33,210 bases of DNA from Bimuria novae-zelandiae CBS 107.79 (Eukaryota > Ascomycota > Dothideomycetes > Pleosporales > Didymosphaeriaceae): assembly GCA_010015655.1 (NCBI GenBank), contig ML976692.1:653483-686692 (forward strand). Direction: 5' to 3'. A model generated the notes under the pieces. The model ran no database searches and was not told the DNA's origin. It worked only from the letters and a program-made list of their open reading frames with translations. Position numbers and translations under genes: made by a program. Shown here in pieces: positions 19,901 to 32,160 of this stretch; positions within the stretch are counted from its first letter, which is position 1, and every line of letters starts with the position of its first letter.

Positions 19901-21700
19901 CTTTAATATATATTTAATAAAGATAGTTTAGGTAGTCTCTTATTAGTTAAACGCTAATACCGTTTAGCTTAAGCTAGTTAACTACCTTATAGCCTAGGTA
20001 GCCCTAGATCTAATATATAACACGTTAATTAATAACGTTAGTTAGCTTTAGTGCGTATAACGGGCGATATAATGCTTTAAACGTACTTAATAGTAGGTAT
20101 AAAAGCAATAACGGCGGTTAGCGTAATAGCTTAGTATTAATTAGCTAGTGTCCTCTATTATACTTAAGTTATGCGATAACGTAGGATAGTTAATATATAT
20201 ATAGGATATTATGGCTAGAGTTAAAGTAGATAAACTCTATACAATAGCGAGCGAGTCCTAAAACACTTATAAAAAAGCTTTTAACGTATATAACGTGCGT
20301 TAGCTCTAGCGTCTATAGTCTATACAGTGTACGAGCGACGAGTTCCATCGTGCCCTATACTATAATAAGGATATAGCTATTACTAGCATGTAGATAATAA
20401 TATTATATATTATTATTTATCTTCTTCTAGCCATGCTATAACTTTATATTAATAACGTAGGTGTTTAATCCTAGATTAATAATCTATTAATTAAGGAGCT
20501 TAGTCTTATTAGTATTATTTTTAATTATTATTATAAGCTCTCTTTTAGGCTTAGTATTAGTATTTATTATAATTATATTTAAGTCTTCGTTCGATTGCTC
20601 CTCGAGAGATTTACTTTAAAAAATTTAAGTTAACTAAAACTTATATATAATAGCTTAATAACTACTATAAATATACTGCTATCCTTAGCAGGAGGTTAGC
20701 TATTATTAATTTATAATAATATAGTGTTCTAAGGTTATTAGGCTACTTACTTAGCTAAAGTAGTCTCTATGCGTTTATTAATCTTAAGATTTTTTTATAC
20801 TTCTTTAACCTTTTATATAGCCTTAGTAGTAGGCTAATAGTCCTTTAGATATTATAAGTATTATATATTAAAGATAAAGTAGTTAGCATACTAATGCTTC
20901 TTCTTATAGACATGGTTTCTAGATAGCTTATTTTAGTTACGGCTACTACCACGGTTGCTTTTAATAGGTTTAGTATTAACTTACTTTATAACTCTAAGCT
21001 TAGTAGTAAATACTACTAAACCTATTAAGTATAGCTTTATACAGCGTAGATAGGTAGTTATCTTAGCAACGTAAGTCTTTAAAGATAAGATTTTAGTAAT
21101 AGTACCTTACGCTTTATACTTAAAAATCTCGCGTAGGTAAGAAGTAGCGTACTCTTAATTAAGTGCCTTATAGGCAATAAGGAAGTCTTCCTATAGTTAA
21201 TTACTATTAGTCTTAGGTAAGCTAATAGCCTTACTCTAAGCTATAATATATACCTAGTTTAATAGTTATTACTTAATCTTCTTTATAGCTCGTGGCGTAG
21301 TCTTAAAGGTATTATATTTATTAGCTAGCTTATAATAGCGTGTCGCGTTTATAAGGTAAAAGAACTTCTTGAGGGTAATTAGTTAATTATATAAGGTATT
21401 ATAATCCTTAATTAGGTATATATAACGCGTAGTATTTATCTTACTAATATCTATATTTAGGTTAGCTAAGGCCTTTATTTAAGTGCGGTACTTAGTACGA
21501 CGGCGTTCTTATTAATTATATTTTTATTAATAGGATTCTTAATTATTAACTAATAGGTAAGAGAGCCTAGTAGCTTTAAGCTTATAATTAGTAAGTTAAG
21601 GCTTAAGAAGCTTTTATAGCTTAAGAAGATCCTCCTCTACTACGTTAAAGTTAATATATTACTAGAGACTATAGCGATTAGTAATATCTTAGCAAATAAA
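16990..21700 (-). pseudogene. Copia gag-pol polyprotein, RIP-inactivated
   Basis: The minus strand, read across many stops, shows copia blocks in order. A gag/pre-integrase part near 20800-20950 (KKKHQYANYFIFN-like, then YLKDYQPTTKAI-like) is followed by reverse transcriptase near 18560-17990. Legible RT pieces are FLNAKIN, LYVKIPKAFRHTKGK, LRALYGLKKS and FIYINNNII. In copia the last block is the catalytic Y-x-DD. Here both Asp appear as Asn, again G-to-A changes. The LYVKIPEAF and LYGLKES signatures are typical of Ty1/copia reverse transcriptase. Integrase and RNase H lie in the unread parts. No function is expected. Confidence 0.82.
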
Positions 21701-21973
21701 TAACTAGGTAAACTAGTCGTCTAGTGTGTTTAAGATAATAGTAACACGCGTTACTGCGGAGTCGGACTTAGTAGCTATTGCAGAGGCTATAGTCGACAGT
21801 ATTGATGGATCCAGGCAGAGATCCTAGTATGTGCGCCGTAGGGATACGCAGGTGATTAGTTGCGTTGTGGAGAACGCGGTAACAGGTGCGTCGTAGAGAA
21901 CGCGGTATAGCAACGTGCAACTCGTGAGTAGAGTGACGTTACAGCAGCAGGTGAGAACAATCCAGGGTGCAGG

Positions 21974-21986
21974 CCGGGCTCATAAC
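21974..21986 (-). other. Primer-binding site matching the anticodon half of initiator tRNA-Met
   Basis: The plus strand reads CCGGGCTCATAAC right before the right LTR. GGGCTCATAAC is the anticodon-arm sequence of fungal initiator tRNA-Met, and copia-type elements are known to prime from the cleaved 5' half of that tRNA. The PBS on the element's own strand is GTTATGAGCCCGG. This fixes superfamily and orientation. Confidence 0.75.
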
Positions 21987-22201
21987 TGTCGCAGTGAGCA
22001 GAGCGCTGAGCGGACAGTACGCAGTGGAAAAGATTGCAGGATTGAACTGAGGTTGTACTATCTAGGAGCTACAGAAGGTATATGTGCGCGGGCACAAACA
22101 ACGCTAGTCCTAGACAGGTATACCACTCTTAGAAAGGTGAGTAGCAACCAAGCGAGGGTAGGAGTACCCATCTCATAGGGTAAGAGCCATAAACCGTGAC
22201 A
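21987..22201 (-). repeat. Right LTR of the copia element (its 5' LTR)
   Basis: 215 bp, nearly identical to 16675-16889, followed by TAATT. Confidence 0.95.
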
Positions 22202-22206
22202 TAATT

Positions 22207-22380
22207 CGTAGAACAAAGGTTGTCTATTGGGGAACGTTCGTTTATAGCAACGCGTCGGATTCAATCGTGCGACGACACACCGTTCCAAGGTTACCACGAG
22301 CACAATTGTCAACAAACAAATCCAGTCTAAATCCACCCGTTGACTTAATTTGATATACCTTAACGGTGCTGGAGGACTTA
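22207..22380. other. Unique spacer between the copia element and the nested retroelement block
   Basis: About 170 bp of normal composition after the TAATT duplication. No gene seen. The minus-strand frame at 22336-22058 runs into the LTR and is not a gene. Confidence 0.5.
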
Positions 22381-23305
22381 ATTAGAAGGACTTAATAGTA
22401 GTTTATACTTAATTTAGAAGTTAGATTTATAAATATTAAGTAAAAATTTTAGTATTATACTATACTTTGGTAGCTAATCGTCCTATTTAGATACACTATA
22501 CAGAGTCTTAATTACTACGTTAGTAAGACTACTCTTATTAACCTTATTATTACTACTTATAAAACTAGCCTTTAGCTAGCTTCGCATACACTATAAAGTA
22601 GCTAATAATTATAAGCTTATTTTACGCTACTTTAGCTTTAATAAGTTGTTAAGTTTACTAAATAAGCGCTTACACTACGCGCTAAAGGCTAAAATACTTA
22701 TTATATTAAGTATAGACTACGCTAACGCTAGGTACTTATTATATAATTTAAGCTAATAGTAGACTGGGTTACTTTTTTAATTAAAGTTAATATAGCTTTA
22801 ATATAGCTTATAAGCCTGCTAGCGCTTATACTTATTATTGGTTTTTTTTTATTAGAGTTACTATTTACCTTAATAACTACGTTAATAGTATTATTAATAA
22901 TATTAAGCTGCTTAACTAGCGGGCGTAGAAGCGACTAGGAAGTAATAGTACTAGTATAAAGGCGCTAAAGCTACGAAAAGGTAGCATTAATAGCTACTAA
23001 TTAAGCTAGCTTACCTACTTAAGTAATTTTATAGTAGTTATAATAGCGCAGGTAGAGTATAATTCTAGCGTAATAAGTAGTACTATTACTTAGTTTACTA
23101 TAATAAAGATTTAATTTAGTAATAGTGCTATGTAGGTTAATAACTAAATAGTTTTTTTAGAGCGTTTTCTTACTTAAAGTTAATATTATAATAGGTAATT
23201 AAGCGCTCTTTATAAGCGCTTATAAGCTACTTAAAAGTAAAAATAACCTTATAAATAGTGCTAAAGCGCCTATTAAGCTTGTAATTACCTAGCTACTTAC
23301 TCTTA
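22380..23305. mobile_element. Unidentified RIPed sequence, left part of the outermost layer of the nest
   Basis: Very AT-rich, CpA-depleted sequence outside the left LTR of the element at 23306-33040. RIPed sequence also lies outside its right LTR (33046 to about 33115), so an older repeat was split by that insertion. I found no terminal repeats or readable protein and cannot name the family. Confidence 0.5.
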
Positions 23306-23482
23306 TGTTGCAAAAGGGCACCTTGCTAGAGCTTTCTGCGCTAGCTAGGGTTAATCTAAGTAGCTAAGTAGCCAAGCACGCGATCCCCTAAACCCCTAAA
23401 TAGCTTAGCGTCTTAGTAGAGCTTCCTCTCCTTAATAGACTTTATTTATAAGCTTCTTAATTAAAGTTAACTATGCGTAATA
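23306..23482 (+). repeat. Left LTR of the gag-only element
   Basis: 177 bp, starting TGTTGCAAAAGGG and ending GCGTAATA. It aligns with 32904-33040 but has 40 bp more in the middle (around AAGCACGCGATCCCC). The ends differ from the right copy by C/T and G/A changes typical of RIP. Confidence 0.85.
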
Positions 23483-23492
23483 GTTATAAGCC
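23483..23492 (+). other. Probable primer-binding site of the gag-only element
   Basis: GTTATAAGCC directly after the left LTR matches GTTATGAGCC, the half-tRNA-iMet site seen in the neighbouring copia element, with one G-to-A change. Confidence 0.55.
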
Positions 23493-23779
23493 TAGTACCT
23501 TTATAATACTTTATAATATACTTTCTTTATACTAATTAATAATTATAGTAATAAGTTATTTTTTAATTCTTATTATTTTAACGCTTACGTCTTAACGCTT
23601 ATAATCTATAATAAAATTAAACTATATAATAACCTTTATAAAGCTTTTAGTAAGTAACTAACTTATAAATTATAATTTATTTCTACTTTAGTACGCGTAG
23701 CTTAAGTACTATATAAATATTTAAAAGATATAAAGTTATATTAATTTTAAAACTCTTAAGTAGATAAATATATATAACT

Positions 23780-24650
23780 AGGCTCTAAAGCTACTAGACC
23801 TAAATACTAAGGGCAACCCCTATATATAATAGCTTAAGTACTATAGGCTAGAGTTTACTATTTATACTTAGCTTATAATAAAGCTTTAGGTACTCTAAAA
23901 CTAGGTTTATACTATAATTAATTTATAAAGGCTAAAACTTATAATACTATAGTTAAGTAATTAGTAAACGCTGTATACGCTAATAAGAAAACTTAAAAAT
24001 AATCTTTATTTAAGTAATAATAACTAGAAGGAGCAGGTACGATATACATATAGAGAGGTTACCCTACGCCTATAAAGTAGCAGAATAATAGACATAACTA
24101 AATAGCTATCTAAATAGAACCGCGCACACGCCAACGCTGTGCTCCTAAATCTCCTAAAAATAAAGGGTATATTACTAATAAAGGATTTCCTACGCTTAGC
24201 ACTACGATATAACTATAAGTAGGCTTAAAAAGAGCTTAATAACCTATTACGACCAGGCGCAGTAGCAACTCTATCTCTAGAGGGATATACTCGCTGGCTC
24301 GCGCAGCTCGGCCAAACAATAAAGCACGCAGGCATGTACGCTACGCTTAGAGAGCGCACTCCTGATACGAACTACAAGTGCCTATATAGAGCAAATAGCT
24401 AGCATTAATAAAAGCCTATAGAGTGTAACCGTCTATAGTATGCGCTCTAAGGAGAAGCATCTTATAAGCTTTATAATAAACTTATAAGTAAAAAGATTAG
24501 TAAAATTAAAAGCTAAAATTAAAAGGATTACTAAATGGTGTTATTAGCTAATCTTAAGTAAAAGGGGTAGGTAGAAAACCTTCTAGAATTTTTAAGAAAT
24601 ATTAAAGTATAGAGTATAGTAAGCCTATAGCTACCTATTTTTATTTATTT
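23780..24650 (+). pseudogene. Copia-type gag-like protein, RIP-damaged
   Basis: One plus-strand frame read through its stops (mostly TAG/TAA) gives a continuous gag-like sequence. It contains LNTKGNPYI, then YYRLEFTIYT, then LKNNLYLSNNN, EQVRYTYREVTLRL and KDFLRLALRYNYK. A well-preserved patch follows near 24240-24370 with LLRPGAVATLSLEGYTRWLA. The block order (a motif near the start, a YREVTLRL-like helix, then FLRLALR) resembles gag proteins of fungal copia elements. I see no protease, integrase or reverse transcriptase in this element. A patch of higher GC at 24110-24370 has escaped most mutation. Confidence 0.6.
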
Positions 24651-24674
24651 ATATACGTAGGTACTCGCACGGGT

Positions 24675-24835
24675 TATAATAGGCTACGCCCAGTTATTGC
24701 CTTGGATCCTTAACCCTCGGTTATGCGAACCCTAGATATATAAGTTCAACGCCTAAAGCTTAACCTTGGACTCTTTATTAAATTTATAAGTATTCTTTTA
24801 GCACCTTTAGCTCCTTAGGCACCTAGCCCCTTATA
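24675..24835 (+). repeat. Left LTR of the gypsy element
   Basis: 161 bp starting TATAATAGGCTACGCC and ending CCCCTTATA. Both termini are TA where the family would have TG and CA, as RIP produces. Confidence 0.92.
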
Positions 24836-24879
24836 TTAAATTTAATTACTTTTACCCGTCGCGGGACAAGTAGATTTTA

Positions 24880-27800
24880 AATATAACTATAGACTAAAGC
24901 TACGACGTAGCACACGAAGTTAAAAAACTTATATAAATAAATACTATAAAGGCAACGCCTAGACCTGCAAGGAGATAGAACCCTCCCTAACAAGTAATTA
25001 AGAAGAAGTCTTAATAGATATTTAACGCTAGTAAGACTGTCTTTACTAAATAAAAAAGTTATAAAAATAAGAATAAAACCTTTTACTAAAGGTCTATGTC
25101 TTAGCGCGAATAATTAAGCGCAGCGAGCTATTAGCTTATAAAAGAGTAATAGCTAAAGAAATAAAAGGATAGCCTCCCTATTTATAACTAAACTTTAGGC
25201 ATTAGGAGTTAACAAGAATAAAATATAATAATTCCTAAGCAAGATTAAAGCACTTATTAACCTTTAAAACACTTTTTAAACTCTACTATAAAGAGTAAAA
25301 GGACTAACTAAAGAAATAGTAAGGGAGCGCTAAGAACCTCTAATAATATAATAATACTTTTAAGAGATAAGAGGTATAAATTAGTTATTAAAAGTAAACT
25401 AATAGATAGAGCTACTAGAGAGATTAATAGTAGCGCTTGTCTTAAACTAAGGAAGAAGCCGCCGCCCTAAAATCCTTAATTTAGCCTACTTTAATAGTAA
25501 ATAACAGGAGGACTACTACTTTAAGATAGTAATGCGATATAAGCTCTTAGAGGATAGGGACTACCTTAGAAATATACTTAAATATATTATTAGTTAATTA
25601 ACAGGACGTGCAGCAATAGTAGGAATTATATATTTAGACTACTACCTAAAGTGCACTAAAGCTAACCTTTAGAAGCTACTAGACTATAACTTTTATAACT
25701 ACCTAGCGGAAGAAATCGCGCGTAACTACTTACTTATAATATAATAAGGGAACTAGAAGCTTCGTAACTTTAATCTTAACTTTAATAACTATGCTATAGA
25801 AGCTAAGGAGCATAGTTAAGAGATTCTAAAGAACCTATACCTTTAAAGCCTCTATAAGGACTTACGGGACTAAATAATTATAGTAAATATAAATAACAAT
25901 TAGGACCTATAAAGGGTCTAAAAGAAAGTTAATAAGATTAAAAAAAACCTTTTTTAAAATATATTATAGCTACTAAAGTTTTCTGCCAAGAACAAGGCGC
26001 TAGACGAAATAAATTAGGAACCTACTTAAGCTAACCCTGGAAGGATGTCTGGCCAACAAAGCCAAAATAGAAGACACTAAGTAATAGATAGAGCCACGGG
26101 ACATAGGTCTAGTAATACCTAAAAACAAGCCACGTAGGTGTCGCGCGAGGTAATAGAAACCCGTAAGAAGAATAGTTCTTATTTTTATTATAGAGATACA
26201 GGACATTGCGTAAAGCAGTGTAAACTTTTACCTATAATAAAGCTAGCACAAGTTCGCGCCACTATACCTGCTACTAAAAGATCTTTTAATAAAGAGTTTA
26301 ATATAGCCTCTACTAATTTAAAAAACTAAGTCCTTTTAGCAATAGTCGCTGCTAAGAGGTAAAAGTAAAAAAAGGGCAAAAGATAAGTTTTAATAACTTT
26401 TAAAAGTTATAGCTAGACTTAACACTAGTAATAGTACACTTACTTATTAATAACATTATATTTACATTAATAATAATTAATTTAGGTTATTTAATCTTTA
26501 AATTTATATTAAAAAAATTTATAACGAAAGCCTACCTACAGCGTAAAAACCTACCCTATTTATAAGAGGTTATTAGTATTAGAGGCATGCGACTCTTCGT
26601 ACGCAAAGTAGTCTAACTAAAAGTAAATATTAATAGCTATATAAAATTAATATAACTATATATCTTACCTAACGACAGGTCGTACGACCTAATCCTCAGC
26701 CTAACCTAAATAAAAAAGAATAGGGTTAAACTAGCCCTAGCGAAGAAATTAATCTAGATTAGAAGTTTATGCACCTACATCCGTAACTAAGAAGGTAAGA
26801 AACTATTAATAAAGCCCTAAGGGGTATTAGCTATAGCCTTTATAGTCCTAAATTAGCGTAATTAACGCCTAGGAAATAAGGTTAAGGTGTTTTCTATATT
26901 AATAAAGGATATATAGAAGGCGTTAACCCGTAAGCTAAAGGTAAACCTATAAGAGTTATTATCTAAAGCTTTTAAGGACTTGTAGCGTATCTTTTATAGG
27001 GAACAAGCTGATAAGCTCCCCCCGTACTATAGACCTAGAGTAGATCTTTTTATCCCTCTCGTAGAAAAAGATAGCAAGACCCTAGAGATTCCTTATAGCC
27101 CTCTATTTAATATGTCTCGCGAAGAGTTGCTCGTCCTTTAAAAAAAGCTTACTAAATACTTAGATAAAAGCTTTATTTAGGCAAGTAAGTCTAGCGCTAC
27201 TACCTTAGTATTATTTACTAAAAAACCTAGTAAAGGACTATACTTTTACGTTAATTATTAAGCCCTAAACGCTATCTTAAAAAAGGACTAGTACTTTTTA
27301 CTATTAATTAGTAAGACCCTTTAGCTCCTCGCGAAGGCTAAATAGTTTAGTAAACTTAATATAATTTAAGCCTTTTATAAGCTTTAGATAGCGAAAGGCA
27401 AGAAAAAAAATAGCGTTTAAAACTTAATTTAGTCTTTATAAGTAGCTAGTAGTTCCTTTTAGCCTAGCTAACGCGGTAGGTACGTTCTAGTAGTATATTA
27501 ACTAGGTACTAAAGGAGTACCTCGATAACTACTACTTAGCGTATATAGATAACGTTTTTATCTTTTCTAGTAGCAGCTAAAAAGACCACGAAGAGAAAGT
27601 ACGTACTATAATTTAAAAGTTAGGGGCCGCAGGATTATACTTAAATATTAAGAAATCTAAGTTCTACGTTAAAAAGACTAAGTACATTAAATTTATTATA
27701 GAAGTTAACAAGGGCGTAAGCATAGACCTAGATAAAGTCTAAGTAATTTAAAAATAAAAGCTACTAACTTTAGTAAAGGGAGTCTAAAGCTTCGTGGGCT

Positions 27801-30110
27801 TTATAAACTTTTATTAAAGATTTATACGAGACTTCTCTAGCATAGTAAGCCCCCTTATAAAGCTTACTAGTAAAGGAGTAGAATTTATTTAGGGATAAAA
27901 GTAGTAGTATATATTTAACTTCCTAAAGATAGCATTTTATATAGACCCTGCGCTAGGCTACTTTAACCCTAAATAAGAATTAGTACTAGAAGTAGACGTT
28001 TTTAGCTAGTTAATTAGGAAATGCTTCTCTTAGTATAATAATAATAGGATTCTACGCCTAGTAGCTTACTTCTTAGCAAAGAATAGCCTAGCAAAATATA
28101 ACTACGCTATTTATAATAAAGAGATACTCGCAGTTATTAAATACGTAAATAAATAAGACTATATATATTAAGTAGTAAAGCACCTTACGGTCTACACTAA
28201 TTATAAGAACTTTACGTATTTTACTACTAAATAAAGGTTAGACGAACGACACGTTTAATAGGTAGATATACTTAGCTATATTAATATAACGTTTATATAT
28301 AGACTAGGGTTAGTAAACTCTAGGGTAAATACTTTCTTCTAGAGGGACTAAGACCTGCTAAAGGATAGTAAAGATAATAGATTAAAGTTAAGACACTTTG
28401 TGCTTCTTTAAGAGACTACTAAAAGAAATAGCTTAAAGTCTTTTATCCCTTAAACACCTATTACTATAGAAAAACCTAACTATACTAAAGTAAATAAGGA
28501 CCTAGTGCTTGCTTACTTAACACGCCCTAAACTACCTATATTAACCTTTTAAAAAGGCGATAGCTCTGCCAAGCGACGCGAACTAGACTTTAACATTATA
28601 TAGTAAGAGGTAGAACGCGATGAAGATAGTGCGTATAGTAAAATAAAGGCCTATATTAAGAACAGGCTTAGGAAGTTTAAACCTAGGTGGAAGTTATTTA
28701 TTAGTATCTTAGAATATAGTATAGATAACTAAGGGTACCTACGCTATAAGTTAAGATAATAGGTACTAGAATTAGAACTTTTATAAATAAAGCTAATAGC
28801 GGTCGCGTATAGTTTCCTAGCTTTAAGACACTTAGGATAAAAAAATATCTATAAAATTCTTACTTAATTCTACTTCTTCCTAGGGATGTCTAATTAAGTA
28901 AGGTAGTATATTAAGAACTATAATATTTATAAAAGAACTAAACTATAGAGAGAAGTAAAATAGGGCCTGCTAAAGCCCTTACTACTGTTTAAATAAGGCT
29001 AGAAGGATATTATAATAAACTTTTTTATTATCCTACCTAAAAGCGATGGCTGCACGAATATTATAGTAATTATAAATAAACTTAGTAAGGACCCTAAGTT
29101 TATAAGTTTCTAAATCTTAATATACCTATAGTCATGATAGCGTTCTTTTAACACTAGATAGTAGACTACTTCTTCCCCTCCTCTATTACATTGGACCACG
29201 GGGGACAATTCGTGAGCGAATTTTAGACTACACTCTATAAATAAGTAGGTATTAACTAAAGACTATTTATAGCAAAGTACCTAGAGACAGATAAGTAAAT
29301 AAAATAAATAAACTCTATCCTTAAAGCCTACCTCCAGGCGTACTATAACTAGTAATAGGATAATTAGATAAAGTGGCTTTCTATAGCCTAAATAGCTATT
29401 AAAGGGTAAGAAGCTATATTAACAGGAGTTAGCCTATTTTTCTTATCCTATAGCTAGAACGTTAAACTAGTTAAGAACTTCGGGGCACGGAGATTAGCCT
29501 TAAAGCTTAAAACTAACGCAAAGAAGGCTATAAAGGTAATAATAAAAAAGTTTAAAGAGGTTTTTAACTTTACCTAAGCAAAAATAATAATAGCCTAATA
29601 ATAATAAAAGCGTCTAGTAAACTATTAACGTAAGAACGCTCTAATCTTAAAGAAAGGAGACAAGATATAGCTAAAGTATAAAAACTACTTCTAAAACTAA
29701 CGTCTAAGTAAGAAGCTTAACTAGAAGTAAAGAACGTTTATTATAAGAAAGGTAATAAACTCTTACGTAGTAGAACTAGACGTCCCGCTAAACATACACC
29801 TAAGGTTCTACGTAGATAAGCTAAAGTTAGCCTTGTCAAATCTTCTCCCTAGCTAAACTACTAATAACGCCCAGCCCGAAGCAATTATAACAAGGGAAAG
29901 AGAAGTATAGTATAATTAATATATATAAAAAACGCTAGGCCCGTAAAGGCAAGAGGGCAAAATACCTAGTATAATAAAAAAACTACTTTTAAAGAACTTA
30001 GGAATCTTGTAGGAACCTTAACTAAGCTACTACGTTAGACTATTAAGAGAAGTTTACTAAGCTATATTAAAATTGCAATAGAAAACTCTTAATAAAATTT
30101 TACTATAATA
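24880..30110 (+). pseudogene. Gypsy gag-pol with chromodomain, many RIP stops
   Basis: Plus strand, read through stops. The gag zinc knuckle lies near 26175-26225 (YFYYRDTGHCVKQC; its first two Cys have become Tyr). Reverse transcriptase spans about 27030-27620, with SPLFNMSREELLVL, KPSKGLYFYVNY and EYLDNYYLAYIDNVFIFS. The catalytic YIDD at 27542-27553 reads YIDN. RNase H starts near 27985 (LEVDVF). The integrase zinc region is near 28850-28960, and the integrase core near 29195 reads LDHGGQFVSEF with its Asp kept. A chromodomain near 29900-30030 includes ARKGKRAKYLV and, after Gln/Trp stops, KNYF. A C-terminal chromodomain defines chromoviruses, which use it to target chromatin. Stops and active-site changes make it inactive. 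Confidence 0.85.
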
Positions 30111-30129
30111 TCCCCTAAATTAGCTTCTA

Positions 30130-31090
30130 TTAGGGCCTAAAGGAGGCTCTACAATGCCTGCCTTACTAAGCTAAAGAACCTAGCTAAATAAAGGTATTTA
30201 AAATAAGGGTAAGAATAACATCGTTAGGGGATAAAGTTAAGTATTAGGAAAAAAAGTTAAAATGGAATTTTAAGAAAGTAACTTAAAAAACCTTTAAAAC
30301 TACTAAAGATAATAAGGGGACTAAATAATTCTTATAGTAGTAAGAGATAACCCTTACGAAAGAAGTAAGCTTTAGAAGTAAACTAAAATAAAAAGGAGAA
30401 AGGAACTAGGCAAGAGAAATATCTTTAACTACTAAAAGAATAGTAAAACCCTTCTTAATAATATTTAGGTCTACTTCTCCGCCCTCTAATATGCTATTAA
30501 GGTTAAGAAAGCTATTATCCTCCTTACTTAGGCGCTCCTTAATTATAATAGCCTAAAGCTACTAGCGCAAGCCCTAGTAGGCTTAAGTAAACATATTAGC
30601 TCTTGTAAGGATATTATCAATTATCTAGAAACTATCTATTATAATGCCCTTATCCACCACCACGAACTTACTAGAGAGCTACACGATGTTAGCCTTAAAA
30701 GATAGCTTTATTATTTAAAAGGAACTTATAAAAAAGTTCTTATACTCTTAATAAAATGCTTTAAAGTTAGTAGTATAAATTTAAAAAAGGTTAGAAGTCT
30801 TCTTAATCACGATAGCAATATGCTCTAAGAGCTAAATAGCCTTAAAGGAAAAAGTAATAGGGCCTAAAGTAGTAGTAGTCTTACTCTTAAAGAAGGTATA
30901 GTAATTAATAATTGTAACCTTATAAGCAGAATAGAACGCGTTAAGATTAATAAAGAAGGCTTTTTATTTCTAGCTACTCTTTAAAACCTTATTTATAAAG
31001 TAGCTTATACTAATAATTATAATATTAGCGAACTTTTTGCGGCCAACTTTATTAAGGGTAAACTAAATTTAGGTAGGGGAAGGAGTTAGT
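30130..31090 (-). other. Antisense reading frame with few stops in the 3' part of the gypsy element
   Basis: Between pol and the right LTR one minus-strand frame has clearly fewer stops than the other two minus-strand frames. It gives coding-like stretches such as GPITFSFKAI near 30860 and SSKFVVVDKGIIIDSF near 30670. Its stops (TAA/TAG) could be former Gln codons. I recognise no family. An extra antisense or accessory ORF is possible, and so is a composition artefact of the RIPed plus strand. Confidence 0.3.
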
Positions 31091-31099
31091 AAAGTACAC

Positions 31100-31980
31100 C
31101 CTAAAGTTATTTAAAATAAGTTAGACTAAAGTATACTTGTTTAGTGTAGCTAGTAAGCTTATAGGTACAGCACTCCTTACAGGATACCGTCTTACCCGCT
31201 AGCACCTACTAATAGATATATCTATAAGTAACGTAGTTAGTATACTAGCGCTTAATTATCGCGCGTAGCAAGATTAGACTTTAAAAGCTAAGCTTGTTAA
31301 GTTAGCGAGTGCGCACACCTAGGCTAATAAAGAACTAAAAAGGAGGTTAAAAGAGTAAGAAGGCAAGTTAAAAAGTAAAAAGAAGTAAAAAAAGCGTAAA
31401 AAAAATCTAGAACTTACTTTACAAGTTTTAAAAGGACTAAACTTCTTAATAAGCTAGCTAAGAAGGATTGCGCTAGCGTTAGATATAATAGTTTTATTTT
31501 AAAAAAGCTTAGTCTTCTTAAGTTAGTAGCTAAGTAACTATAATAGGGACAAGCCTTCTTTTATTTTATTATTAGAGTTAGTAGCACGCCTCTAACGCTT
31601 AGGCGTCTTTATTATATAGCTATTACGCAAAGGGCTAGCTATCTTATTAGAATAGTAAGGGGAATTAGGTCGCGAAGTTAAGAAAGACTAGGTTAAAAGT
31701 AAAATATTATAGCGCACGAAGTTAAGCTAAGAAAAAAAAAGAGCTTAAAAAAGTAAAGTCTAGAAGCTAAGTAAGAAGCAATTTTATATATATAATAATA
31801 AGTAAACGCACTAGCGCGAACACACTATCGCAGTAACTACTTATAGTAAAGATATAAAATTAGACACGCGAGAATAGAACTAGTAAGAGGTTTATAATAG
31901 TAAGAGAATCGCAAGCAGATAATAAAACAACTATAAAGCTATATAAATAAGATAAGACGTAGAGATTTTTTTTTACCCTT
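31100..31980 (+). other. Unassigned RIPed interior of the gypsy element
   Basis: About 900 bp of AT-rich, Lys/stop-rich sequence before the polypurine tract. No readable protein and no obvious repeat seen. Confidence 0.4.
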
Positions 31981-31983
31981 AAT

Positions 31984-31999
31984 AGAGGGAAGGGAGGTA
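31984..31999 (+). other. Polypurine tract of the gypsy element
   Basis: AGAGGGAAGGGAGGTA stands immediately upstream of the right LTR. Confidence 0.7.
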
Positions 32000-32160
32000 T
32001 ATAATAGGCTACGCCTAATTATTACTTTAGATCCTTAACCCTTAGTTATGCAAACCCTAGATATATAAGTTCGACGCTCGAAGCTTAACTTCGGACTCTC
32101 TATTAAATTTATAAGTATTCTTCTGGCACCTTTGGCTCCTTGGGCACCCAGCCCCTTACA
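32000..32160 (+). repeat. Right LTR of the gypsy element
   Basis: 161 bp starting TATAATAGGCTACGCC and ending CCCCTTACA, so the terminal CA is kept here. It differs from the left copy mainly by transitions. Confidence 0.92.

Larger units (their letters stand above)
16675..22201 (-). mobile_element. Ty1/copia LTR retrotransposon, complete structure, RIP-degraded interior
   Basis: 5527 bp, flanked by the 5-bp duplication TAATT (16670-16674 and 22202-22206). The LTRs are 215 bp, start TG and end CA. The primer site lies beside the right LTR and the polypurine tract beside the left LTR, so the element points leftward. The interior from about 16930 to 21730 is AT-rich and poor in CpA/TpG. The LTRs and the few hundred bp next to the right LTR are not. 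Confidence 0.95.
24675..32160 (+). mobile_element. Ty3/gypsy LTR retrotransposon (chromovirus), RIP-inactivated
   Basis: 7486 bp with 161-bp LTRs at both ends and the perfect 5-bp duplication CGGGT (24670-24674 and 32161-32165). A purine tract, GAGGGAAGGGAGG, lies before the right LTR, which sets plus orientation. Gag-pol with an integrase and a C-terminal chromodomain is readable through stops. About 1.9 kb between the end of pol and the right LTR is longer than usual. I cannot name the primer site. Confidence 0.92.

Noticed and set aside
21915..22336. Open frames on both strands around 22000-22300
   Set aside because: They run through the copia LTR and its junction with unique DNA, so they cannot be conserved genes.
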